From NCBI GenBank assembly GCA_010031845.1, contig RGYX01000020.1:1-10591 (forward strand): a stretch of 10,591 nt of DNA, read 5' to 3'. Position 1 is the stretch's first letter. Every line of letters starts with the position of its first letter. Below the pieces are notes generated by a model. The model was given only the letters and a program-made list of their open reading frames with translations, was not told the origin of the DNA and made no database searches. A program made the translations under genes and the position numbers. Shown here piece by piece: positions 1-6,638 of the stretch. Source of the stretch: Verrucomicrobiota bacterium (lineage in GTDB: Bacteria; Verrucomicrobiota; Verrucomicrobiia; Methylacidiphilales; Verrucolacustridaceae).

Positions 1-80
1 CTATACGGACTTTTGTAAGTAGCTTAAAATACGTATAATCAATATTTTACGACTGGTTTCGACCCCCTCCGCCGGTAGCT
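1..80. other. AT-rich intergenic left edge, no gene seen
   Basis: This stretch follows the stop codon of the minus-strand glycosyltransferase. The first 60 bases are clearly AT-rich against the GC-rich remainder. A perfect TATAAT lies at 34-39 on the plus strand, but the hexamer 17 bases upstream (TTTTGT) is a poor -35. AAAATA (27-32) and TATTTT (43-48) form a weak inverted repeat. No GC-rich hairpin with a U-tract is seen, so I cannot call a terminator. It is most likely intergenic sequence leading to a gene outside the window. Confidence 0.4.
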
Positions 81-1739
81 CTAGATCCCCGCCCCGTATG
101 CCCGGACCAACAGAAACTCCCCCGACCTTCCCACCACCTCCCACCGCGACGGATCAAACTCCTCATGAAAAACATGCCGCAGGGTGATTCCCTCCACCCG
201 CTGCCCCTGACTCAAACCTTGCCTTAGGTCCTCTGGCTTCTCAAAGAATCTTCCCTTGGCCTCCGCCGAGGGCTCGATCACGACATCCGCATCCGCCCGG
301 TTGATCCAGACGGTTCGGTCGGTGATGAAGAGAAGCCCGGCTGCCCGGGCCCGGTAAATAAAAAGCCTCTCCGGCTGATGCTTCTCCACCAACCGGGCCA
401 GGGGTCGAACGCTCGCTTGTCTTCCAAGCAGATCGTTGATTCCTTCTATTTCCAGGCACGCCCCATGCCACACCAAGATGGCGACCAAGGCCAATCCCCC
501 CACAGCGGCAAAAGGTTTTTTTCTCTTTTTCCATACCACCAACCCCGTGACAACCACCGCGATAAGCACCCCGATCAAGTACGGGGAGGAGGGGGAAATC
601 CCTACGGCCTCAGACCAGAAGAATTGGACGCCCCAAAGCAAGGGACTAAAAACAAGCAGGATGCCCCAAGCGGTTCCCCAGCCGATTTTTCCCCAGATTC
701 CCATCTCCCCCTTTTCCAGCCAGAAAGCCAAGGCCAGAGCCAAGGAAGGATAGATGGGAAGAATGTAAGTCAGGAGCTTGGATCCGCTGCAAGATACAAT
801 GACAAACGGAATCACCACCGCCGCACCCAAAGCCCATTGGGCGGGAGAAAGGGACCGATTCCGAACCTTGCGCCATGCCGCCCAGGTCAAGCCAGGCAAA
901 AACCCGGTCCAGGGAATCGTCCCCACAGCCAGAATCGGGAAGAAAAACCAGAACGGCTTGGATCGGCCGTGGGTGGTGCTGGCAAACCTCTCCACCAACT
1001 CATAGCCGAGAAAATATTTCCAGAGTTCGGGGTATTTCCAGCAAACGGCCAGAAACCAGCTGAGGGAAACCCCCGACATCAAGAGCAGTCCCTTCATCCA
1101 CGGAAGTCCCAGTCTTTGACCCTCGGCCCGCAAGGCCATGGTCCAAGTCAACGCGGCGGTCATCGGAACCACCCAAGCCATCGGGCCTTTTGCTAAAAAA
1201 CCAAGCCCCAGACAAAGGAAAAAAAGAAAACCTGATTTCTTGGCCTGATCTCCGGTCGCCACACGAACCAAACAGGCAAGAGCCGCCGTCACCCAAAAAG
1301 TCAGGGTGGTGTCCAAAGTGATCTGTCGACCAAGCGCGTAGGGCTCGAGCATGGAGGCCAAGATCAGGGCGGCCACCCATCCCAGCTTTCGCCCCCCCAA
1401 TCTCCACCCCATCCATCCCGTCAACCCGATGGTGCCGAAGAAAGCTAGGGCCGAGGGCAACCGGGCGGTCCATTCCGTGATTCCCAAAACCCGATAACCA
1501 ACGGCATTGATCCAGTAGACCAGCGGGGGCTTGTAAAATTGCTCAATCCCGTTCAGTCGCGGCACCAGAAAGTCTCCACCCGCCATCATCTCCCGGCCGA
1601 CCTGGGCAAATCGTCCCTCGTCCGGCTCCAATAATCCAAAGGACCCAAGAAACGGAAACGCCACCAGGGCGGCAAACAACAACAACCCCCAACGATCTTT
1701 CTTTGTGGCCTCTTGTCCCATTCGGAGATCATACGCCAC
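81..1739 (-). CDS. ArnT/PMT-like membrane glycosyltransferase
   Basis: This is a polytopic inner-membrane glycosyltransferase of the ArnT/PMT (GT83-like, GT-C fold) superfamily. Such enzymes move a sugar from a polyprenyl-phosphate carrier onto lipid A, a glycan or a protein on the periplasmic side. The 552 residues match the usual ArnT length of about 550. After one N-terminal hydrophobic segment (17-37) comes the acidic loop motif EPDEGRF (38-44; D40 E41 are the presumed catalytic pair). YKPPLVYW (69-76), RQITLDTTLTF (138-148), LAKGP (182-186), ERFASTTHGRSKPFW (250-264) and SGSKLLTYILPIYP (318-331) follow, all family hallmarks. Many hydrophobic helices are followed by a soluble C-terminal part of roughly 125 residues. 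The start is GTG at 1739, with AAGGGG close upstream; ATG at 1721 is the alternative. It is divergent from asnB. The donor and acceptor cannot be read from sequence, so I do not call it arnT. Confidence 0.85.
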   Translation of the reverse strand: MAYDLRMGQEATKKDRWGLLLFAALVAFPFLGSFGLLEPDEGRFAQVGREMMAGGDFLVPRLNGIEQFYKPPLVYWINAVGYRVLGITEWTARLPSALAFFGTIGLTGWMGWRLGGRKLGWVAALILASMLEPYALGRQITLDTTLTFWVTAALACLVRVATGDQAKKSGFLFFLCLGLGFLAKGPMAWVVPMTAALTWTMALRAEGQRLGLPWMKGLLLMSGVSLSWFLAVCWKYPELWKYFLGYELVERFASTTHGRSKPFWFFFPILAVGTIPWTGFLPGLTWAAWRKVRNRSLSPAQWALGAAVVIPFVIVSCSGSKLLTYILPIYPSLALALAFWLEKGEMGIWGKIGWGTAWGILLVFSPLLWGVQFFWSEAVGISPSSPYLIGVLIAVVVTGLVVWKKRKKPFAAVGGLALVAILVWHGACLEIEGINDLLGRQASVRPLARLVEKHQPERLFIYRARAAGLLFITDRTVWINRADADVVIEPSAEAKGRFFEKPEDLRQGLSQGQRVEGITLRHVFHEEFDPSRWEVVGRSGEFLLVRAYGAGI

Positions 1740-1829
1740 CTCCCCTTAAACTTAACCTTAATCTTGATCTCTAACCTGCCCCTCCTCCTAGCTTGAAACT
1801 ACGTGCCATGTGCTCGAGTGTTGGGACTT
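1740..1829. promoter_or_regulatory. divergent intergenic region, glycosyltransferase / asnB
   Basis: These 90 bp separate the two divergent start codons and must hold both promoters if each gene has its own. No convincing -35/-10 pair is visible on either strand; TTGATC (1764-1769) and TTGAAA (1793-1798) on the plus strand lack good partners. A purine-rich Shine-Dalgarno-like run sits just before the glycosyltransferase start on the minus strand. asnB has no clear Shine-Dalgarno sequence before its ATG. A degenerate hexamer repeat fills 1745-1774. Confidence 0.45.
1745..1774. repeat. degenerate 6-bp tandem repeat in the divergent promoter
   Basis: Reading the plus strand, the units are CTTAAA, CTTAAC, CTTAAT, CTTGAT and the decayed CTCTAA. 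The first three differ only in the last base. On the minus strand this reads as NTTAAG repeats ending directly at the purine-rich ribosome-binding region of the glycosyltransferase. It could be an operator array, a spacing-sensitive promoter element, or chance low complexity. Confidence 0.55.
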
Positions 1830-3722
1830 ATGTGCGGCATTGCCGGATTCACCACCCATCGCCATCAACCGGAGAAACCGGAAATGGCCCTCGCCGGTAT
1901 GACCCGTGCACTCTCCCACCGTGGGCCGGATGCGGAAGGCGCCTATAGCGATTCCGCCGTCCGGTTGGGACACCGGCGCCTCAGTATTCTCGACCTCGCC
2001 GGTGGTGCGCAGCCCATGTCCTCCGCCGATGGCCGGTGGCACATCGTTTTTAACGGGGAAATTTATAACTATGTGGAACTTCGGCGGGATCTGGAGGCCC
2101 GTGGGGTGGTATTCCAAACCCAATCCGACACGGAGGTCCTTCTCCAAGCCTGGGCAGAGGACGGTGCAGATTGCCTCCCCCGCCTCAACGGTATGTTCGC
2201 CTTTGCCATCTGGGACGCCCGGGAAAAACGTCTCACCCTTGCCCGCGATCCCTTGGGCATCAAACCCCTTTACTACGCCAACCATCGGGGGGAGTTCCTT
2301 TTCGCCTCGGAGCTTCGCTCCCTTCTCCGCTATCCGGGTTTCAAGCCCGGCCTCGATCCCGCCTCCATCAACAAGTATCTCGCCTTTGGCTACATCCCCG
2401 CACCCTCCACCGCTTATGCCGGAGTGCGCAAGCTGGAGCCCGGTCAGATGGTTATCTGGTCCCCCGCCGGTCGGCGTACCGAATATTTTTGGGATCTGCC
2501 GATTGAGGACAATCCGGTTGGCGCGGGCACCTTCGATGAATCTGCGGAGGCCACCCGCGACCTTCTGCAGGAGGCCGTTCGCTACCAACTTCGGAGCGAT
2601 GTCGAGGTCGGCATCCTTCTCAGCGGCGGCATTGATTCCAGCGCCGTGGCCGCTTTGGCCGCCCCCTTGGCGGGGAAAAAACTCCACTCCTTTTCCATCG
2701 GTTTTCAGGAAGCCTCCTACAACGAACTTCCCTATGCTGAAATGGTCGCCCGAAAAGTCGGCACCGAGCATCACCATCAGACCCTGACTCCGACCGATGT
2801 GGTCGGCGCCCTTCCCCAGATTTACCGGGGATTGGATGAACCCCTGGGAGATGCCTCCCTGGTGCCCACGTGGTTTCTTTCCCGGCTTGCCGCCTCCAAG
2901 GTGAAAACCGTTCTGGGGGGCGACGGGGGCGACGAACTCTTTGCCGGCTACCCCACGTTTCAGGCCCATCTCCTGATGGAGCGCCTCTCCTTTCTTCCGG
3001 TGGGAGTTCGCGATGCCATCAACCATCTCATCCAACGGATGCCCGTCTCGCACAACTACAAGAGCATCCCGTTCCTTCTCGCCCAGTTCCTCAAGGGTTT
3101 GGGCCTCCCGGCGGAAATCCGATTCCTGCTTTGGATGGGCGCCTGCGGCAATGCCGAACGCCGCGATCTCCTAGCCCCCGAAGTCCGCAACGAACTGCAC
3201 CGCCACAACGCCTTTGAGGATGTCACCCGATTGGCCTACCGCAGCGGCCTCTCCGGCGGGTTGGAACGGATCTTCTATCTTTGCACCAAACTCTACCTTC
3301 AGGAATGCGTTCTCATGAAGGTGGACCGCGCCAGCATGGCCCACTCCTTGGAGGTCCGCGTGCCCTTCCTCGATATTGACCTGGTCACCCATGCTTTCTC
3401 CCTTCGTGCCGACTACAAACTTCGCGGTCGTCAGACCAAGCTGATTCTCAAACAGGCGCTGAAGAACGATCTTCCTCCCGACATTCTGCAAAGGAAAAAG
3501 GCCGGTTTTGCCATGCCCGTCGCGGCTTGGCTTCAACAAGATCTCAAATCGTGGGCCCAGGATCTGACGGACACCTCCTTGGTTCAATCCACCGGAGTGC
3601 TCGATCCTGCCGCCGTGAAAAGAATGACCGAAGAACACCTGAACCAACGGGCCGATCACCGTCGCTCCCTCTGGTCCGTTCTCGCCTTCCTCGCTTGGTG
3701 GAGAGAGGCGAAAAACGCCTAG
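1830..3722 (+). CDS. asnB: asparagine synthase (glutamine-hydrolysing)
   Basis: This cytosolic amidotransferase converts aspartate, glutamine and ATP to asparagine, glutamate, AMP and PPi. The start is fixed at ATG 1830 because the N-terminal nucleophile Cys2 (MCGIAGF) must be exposed; the open frame extends upstream to a GTG at 1803 that would bury it. The Ntn glutaminase half shows RGPD (31-34), GHRRLSILDL (47-56), NGEIYN (75-80), SDTEV (99-103) and ARDPLGIKPLYY (138-149). The synthetase half shows the PP-loop SGGIDS (265-270) and GGDGGDELFAGY (363-374), with a later SLEVRVPFLD. All expected active-site motifs are intact. At 630 residues it is longer than E. coli AsnB (about 550) and resembles AsnB-like amidotransferases found in exopolysaccharide and exosortase-linked loci. 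With a glycosyltransferase next door it may amidate a sugar acid or envelope precursor instead of free aspartate. Its TAG stop overlaps the nadB stop. Confidence 0.93.
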   Translation: MCGIAGFTTHRHQPEKPEMALAGMTRALSHRGPDAEGAYSDSAVRLGHRRLSILDLAGGAQPMSSADGRWHIVFNGEIYNYVELRRDLEARGVVFQTQSDTEVLLQAWAEDGADCLPRLNGMFAFAIWDAREKRLTLARDPLGIKPLYYANHRGEFLFASELRSLLRYPGFKPGLDPASINKYLAFGYIPAPSTAYAGVRKLEPGQMVIWSPAGRRTEYFWDLPIEDNPVGAGTFDESAEATRDLLQEAVRYQLRSDVEVGILLSGGIDSSAVAALAAPLAGKKLHSFSIGFQEASYNELPYAEMVARKVGTEHHHQTLTPTDVVGALPQIYRGLDEPLGDASLVPTWFLSRLAASKVKTVLGGDGGDELFAGYPTFQAHLLMERLSFLPVGVRDAINHLIQRMPVSHNYKSIPFLLAQFLKGLGLPAEIRFLLWMGACGNAERRDLLAPEVRNELHRHNAFEDVTRLAYRSGLSGGLERIFYLCTKLYLQECVLMKVDRASMAHSLEVRVPFLDIDLVTHAFSLRADYKLRGRQTKLILKQALKNDLPPDILQRKKAGFAMPVAAWLQQDLKSWAQDLTDTSLVQSTGVLDPAAVKRMTEEHLNQRADHRRSLWSVLAFLAWWREAKNA

Positions 3723-5332
3723 ATCTCGCCTGGCCGAAGCAACGTATCCTCCGCCCGCCTCTGCAGTCTGGGGTAATCTGCATTGGCATTCAGTCCCCGG
3801 CTTTCATGCCTCCTCAAGGCCGACTCGACGATCAACGCGGCACAGAGCGCGAGATTACGCAACTCCAGCAGATCGGCGGTGACCCGGAAATCCCAGTAAA
3901 ACTCCTGCACCTCCTGTTGCAAAAGGCGGAGGCGGGACTGGGCACGCAGGAGCCGCTTTTGGGTGCGGGCAATTCCCACATAATCCCACATCAACTGCCG
4001 GATCTCTTTCCAGTTATGCGTGATGACCACCAGTTCGTCCGCATCGTGGGCTTTTCCTTCCTTCCACTTGGGCACGGTCATGGGCTTGGGAAGACGGGCC
4101 AATTTTGCGGGAAGACTTTCTGCTGCCCGGTGGGCCATCACCAGCGCCTCCAGGAGGGAGTTGCTCGCCAACCGGTTGGCTCCATGCAATCCGGTGCAGG
4201 ACACCTCCCCCAAAGCCAACAAACCTGCCAGCTGGGTGGTTCCATCCAAGGCAGCTGGAATTCCCCCGCATTGATAGTGCGCCGCCGGAACCACCGGAAT
4301 CGGTTGATGGGCCGGATCGATCCCCAAACCACGCAAGGTGGAGGTGATCGCCGGAAACCGCCTTTCCAAAAATTCCGTTCCCCGCGAACGGATGTCCAAA
4401 AAGACACAGGCGGCCCCGCTCTCCTTCATCTCCTCGTCGATGGCTCGCGCGAGGATATCCCGGGGAGCCAGGGATCCCCGTGGATCGGTTTTACGGGTGA
4501 AATCCCGCCCTTGCCCATCCACCACCACCCCCCCCTCCCCCCGAAGGGCTTCGGAAATCAAAAAGGTGGGGGCCGCCGGATGGAAAAGGCACGTGGGGTG
4601 AAACTGCACGAACTCCATGTTCGCGATGGATACTCCGGCACGATACGCCATGGCGACTCCGTCCCCGGTGGCGATGGCTGGGTTGGTGGTATAAAGGTAA
4701 CACTTTCCGCATCCCCCCGTGGCCAAAACCACCATGGGTGCCGGAATCGCTTCCACCCGGTGGGTGGCCCCATCCAAGGCATAGAGACCCAAAACCCGGT
4801 CCGGTCCTTTCTTTTTCAGTTTTTTGGAAGTGATGAGATCGATGGCCACCATGTCTTCCCGCACCCGGATGTTGGGGGAAGCCCGAACCGCCGAAAGCAG
4901 GGCGCGCTCCAGTTCCTTGCCGGTGATATCCCCTGCGTGAAGCACCCGACGCTTGCTGTGCCCCGCCTCTTTTCCCAGGTCCGGAAGGTTCCCACCTCCG
5001 TTTTCCCGCTCGGTAAATCTTACCCCCAGCTCCACCAGCTCCGCCACCCGCGCCGGCCCGTCCCGCACCACCTGCCGGACCACCTCCTCCCGGCATAACC
5101 CGGCACCCGCCGCCAGGGTATCCCGGACATGGAGCTCCACCGAGTCCTCCTCCGAGGTCACACACGCAATCCCCCCCTGGGCATAGTTGGTGTTGGATTC
5201 AGCGGCGTTTTTCTTGGTGAGCAACAGCACCCGGGCTTGGCGGGAGGCCTTTAAGGCAAAGCTCAACCCCCCGATTCCACTACCCACCACAACCACTTCG
5301 GCCGTGAATTCCTGACTTGGTCTGTAGCTCAA
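3719..5332 (-). CDS. nadB: L-aspartate oxidase, NAD de novo synthesis
   Basis: This FAD enzyme of the succinate dehydrogenase/fumarate reductase flavoprotein family oxidises L-aspartate to iminoaspartate, which NadA converts to quinolinate. Numbered from GTG 5356, it shows the FAD-binding GSGIGG (25-30), [10 protein letters not shown] (55-64), [11 protein letters not shown] (133-143), [15 protein letters not shown] (212-226), MEFVQFHPT (247-255), RGEGG (272-276), [10 protein letters not shown] (297-306), [11 protein letters not shown] (355-365) and [16 protein letters not shown] (391-406). A helical C-terminal domain ends in ESRGLN and DYP. Length and motifs match E. coli NadB (540 aa). The start is uncertain because there is no ATG and no Shine-Dalgarno sequence. 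TTG 5332 gives a normal N-terminal length (537 aa), GTG 5356 adds 8 residues, and GTG 5296 would start in the first beta strand. The first two lie inside an antisense tRNA-Asp. nadA and nadC are not in the window. It probably shares a transcript with the upstream minus-strand operon. Confidence 0.93.
   Translation of the reverse strand: MSYRPSQEFTAEVVVVGSGIGGLSFALKASRQARVLLLTKKNAAESNTNYAQGGIACVTSEEDSVELHVRDTLAAGAGLCREEVVRQVVRDGPARVAELVELGVRFTERENGGGNLPDLGKEAGHSKRRVLHAGDITGKELERALLSAVRASPNIRVREDMVAIDLITSKKLKKKGPDRVLGLYALDGATHRVEAIPAPMVVLATGGCGKCYLYTTNPAIATGDGVAMAYRAGVSIANMEFVQFHPTCLFHPAAPTFLISEALRGEGGVVVDGQGRDFTRKTDPRGSLAPRDILARAIDEEMKESGAACVFLDIRSRGTEFLERRFPAITSTLRGLGIDPAHQPIPVVPAAHYQCGGIPAALDGTTQLAGLLALGEVSCTGLHGANRLASNSLLEALVMAHRAAESLPAKLARLPKPMTVPKWKEGKAHDADELVVITHNWKEIRQLMWDYVGIARTQKRLLRAQSRLRLLQQEVQEFYWDFRVTADLLELRNLALCAALIVESALRRHESRGLNANADYPRLQRRAEDTLLRPGEI
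4519..4542 (-). other. G-rich tract in nadB, possible G-quadruplex
   Basis: On the nadB coding strand there are six G, one A, eight G, then three TGG units. This encodes the conserved RGEGG loop and the following VVV. Further G triplets lie downstream. It can in principle form a quadruplex in DNA or mRNA and is a slippage-prone homopolymer. A perfect 6-bp inverted repeat (CCGAAG / CTTCGG, 4541-4554) adjoins it. Confidence 0.45.
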
Positions 5333-5391
5333 TTGGTCAGAGCACCGCCCTGTCACGGCGGGGGTTGCGGGTTCGAGCCCCGTCAGCTCCG
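5318..5391 (+). tRNA. tRNA-Asp (anticodon GTC), acceptor stem imperfect
   Basis: The 74-nt cloverleaf has a D stem GCTC/GAGC (5327-5330, 5340-5343) with GG in the loop. The anticodon stem is CCGCC/GGCGG (5345-5349, 5357-5361) around loop CTGTCAC, giving anticodon GTC (5352-5354). A 5-nt variable loop precedes the T stem GCGGG/CCCGT with loop TTCGAGC (5372-5378). Discriminator G73 is right for tRNA-Asp, and CCA is not encoded. The 3' acceptor strand CAGCTCC (5384-5390) expects GGAGCTG at the 5' end, but TGGTCTG is present (5318-5324). This gives mismatches at 1:72 and 4:69 and a G3:U70 wobble. The gene is antisense to the probable nadB start on one side and to the TPR gene's stop on the other. 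No clear promoter precedes it. It may be functional, a variant, or a decaying or recombined copy. Confidence 0.85.
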
Positions 5392-6318
5392 CGGAATTTC
5401 ACGTAAAACTCCGCGCAGGGAAGACGGCTGGATTCTCTCATCCTGCAACTCCCCTTGATAGAAAAGCTGCCAGGAATATCCGGCATAACTGGATCCGGCA
5501 ACCGGCCGAATCTCCGCCATCACCGTCCGCACTCCATCCTTCTCGCTTCGGGGCGGCCCCTGCTCCCAGCGCGGGAGAACGGGATCGCTCTTTTTTAAAA
5601 CGCCTTCAGGACCGCGCTCAAAAAAAACCACCCGCACCTGCACTTGCCGGGGATCCAGATTTACCGTGCCGCCCACTGCCCGAACCCTCCAACTCACGGC
5701 ACGGCCACCGGCCTCGTTGTTTTTCTCTTCCACTCCCGCCAGGGCCAGCTTGCGAGGGCTCTTGGCCAGGTTTTCCTCCCGGGCTTTGGACACCTGTTCC
5801 AAACGGACCCGCTCCTCCATCACCCGGGACCGCGCAAGGGCCAGTCGCCGGATCGATCCCCCCTCCTCACTCATTCGAATCAGGTCCCTCCAACGTTGCA
5901 GGGCCGTGGACGAATCCTGGCGGGCCTCGGCCAATAGGGCCGAGGCAACCCGAATTCTCGGATTCGCAGGGTCCTTGCCCAGCGCTTGACCCAGAATCTT
6001 CTCCGCCAGTTCGAATTGACCCCGGTTCTGCAAATCCCGGGCCTGCTCCAACAGATCCTCCGCCTGAGGCGCGGCAGCTTGGGCCGCGGAAACTGATAAC
6101 CGAACCGTTCCTTGAGGGACGGGCAGATTCTTCAAGGCCTCCCGGGACTCACGTTCCTGCACTGCCTCCGCCGCCACCGCCTTGGGATCCAGGGACCATT
6201 CATGGGAATCATCCATCTCTTGCTGCCGAAAATTGAGGAGGCCTGCCAAAACCAAAAGCTGGATCACCACCAAGGCGACCGCGGCCCAAACCCATGTTCC
6301 TAAAACCTTCCTGCCCAT
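5383..6318 (-). CDS. membrane-anchored TPR protein, function unknown
   Basis: This protein has 311 residues. A short basic N-terminus and one hydrophobic helix (about 7-29) place most of it in the periplasm. A linker rich in Ala, Glu and Gln leads to a tetratricopeptide-like helical region (about 87-150, with [20 protein letters not shown] and a DPANP turn). A charged helical stretch (155-200) follows, then a predicted beta-rich C-terminal domain (206-305, with [16 protein letters not shown] and [19 protein letters not shown]). I recognise no named family for the C-terminal domain. The start is taken at ATG 6318, which overlaps the upstream gene's stop as TGATG; GTG 6321 would add one residue. 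Its position as the last member of the GldG/DUF4340 operon suggests it scaffolds or works with that complex. Its TGA stop lies inside the antisense tRNA-Asp acceptor strand. Confidence 0.8.
   Translation of the reverse strand: MGRKVLGTWVWAAVALVVIQLLVLAGLLNFRQQEMDDSHEWSLDPKAVAAEAVQERESREALKNLPVPQGTVRLSVSAAQAAAPQAEDLLEQARDLQNRGQFELAEKILGQALGKDPANPRIRVASALLAEARQDSSTALQRWRDLIRMSEEGGSIRRLALARSRVMEERVRLEQVSKAREENLAKSPRKLALAGVEEKNNEAGGRAVSWRVRAVGGTVNLDPRQVQVRVVFFERGPEGVLKKSDPVLPRWEQGPPRSEKDGVRTVMAEIRPVAGSSYAGYSWQLFYQGELQDERIQPSSLRGVLREIPRS
5391..5414. other. imperfect hairpin at the tRNA-Asp 3' end
   Basis: GCGGA pairs with TCCGC; the stem continues through TTT/AAA after an A:C mismatch and closes near ACGT, with one more C:A mismatch. 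The outer stem gains a sixth pair from 5390 and 5415. It abuts the tRNA discriminator base and lies in the last codons of the TPR gene. No U-tract follows on either strand, so it is not a standard terminator. It could influence 3' trailer processing. Confidence 0.3.
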
Positions 6319-6608
6319 CACTTGGACTCTTCTTTGGCCGGGGCGCTGTTCTGCAGTCTTGGCTCCACCGCATCCTTATGACCCCGGGACTGCAGAAACT
6401 TCATCCAACCGCTCCACCATTGCCCGGCCTTTTCCCGCTCACTTTGGATGATACCCTCAGGGGTCTTGGAGTTCGCATAAGGGCGAAGAAAAAACACCGA
6501 CAGGCAGAACATCAGTTGCAAAAGCAAAATCCCCGCCACGAGGTAGAGAGCCACCCCGTATAAACGAGGGCGCAAGCGGGCTCGTGATTCGGGACTAGGT
6601 TGGCTCAT
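6318..6608 (-). CDS. small single-TM protein, function unknown
   Basis: This is a 96-residue protein with an Arg-rich N-terminus (RARLRPRLYG), one hydrophobic helix (about 17-41) and a polar C-terminal tail with WWSGWMKFLQSRG (64-76). The positive-inside rule suggests the N-terminus is cytoplasmic and the tail periplasmic. I recognise no family. It starts at ATG 6608, 30 bases after the DUF4340 stop, with only a weak AGG upstream. Its TGA overlaps the next gene's ATG by one base, which indicates translational coupling. The conserved operon position and coding style support a real gene, perhaps a small subunit of the neighbouring membrane complex. Confidence 0.7.
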   Translation of the reverse strand: MSQPSPESRARLRPRLYGVALYLVAGILLLQLMFCLSVFFLRPYANSKTPEGIIQSEREKAGQWWSGWMKFLQSRGHKDAVEPRLQNSAPAKEESK

Positions 6609-6638
6609 ACAGGTAACCTAACCCAACCTACCCGATCG

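Noticed and set aside
1803..1829. Upstream GTG start for asnB
   Set aside because: It would place nine residues before the catalytic Cys2 (MCGIAGF), which must become the N-terminus; there is also no Shine-Dalgarno sequence.
1808..1840. Out-of-frame ATG TGC just before asnB as a leader peptide
   Set aside because: The short frame overlaps asnB, lacks a ribosome-binding site and encodes no regulatory residue run; the ATGTGC match to the true start is most likely chance.
1788..3053. Long minus-strand open frame (421 codons) opposite asnB
   Set aside because: It is antisense to intact asnB motifs, its translation is low-complexity Gly-rich, and it has no family features or ribosome-binding site.
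3527..5098. Long plus-strand open frame (523 codons) opposite nadB
   Set aside because: It lies antisense to a fully supported nadB, its translation is Pro/Arg/Gly/His-rich with no domain, and it overlaps the end of asnB. Long antisense frames are expected in GC-rich coding DNA.
5383..5414. Intrinsic terminator after tRNA-Asp
   Set aside because: A hairpin exists but it has two mismatches and no U-tract on either strand.
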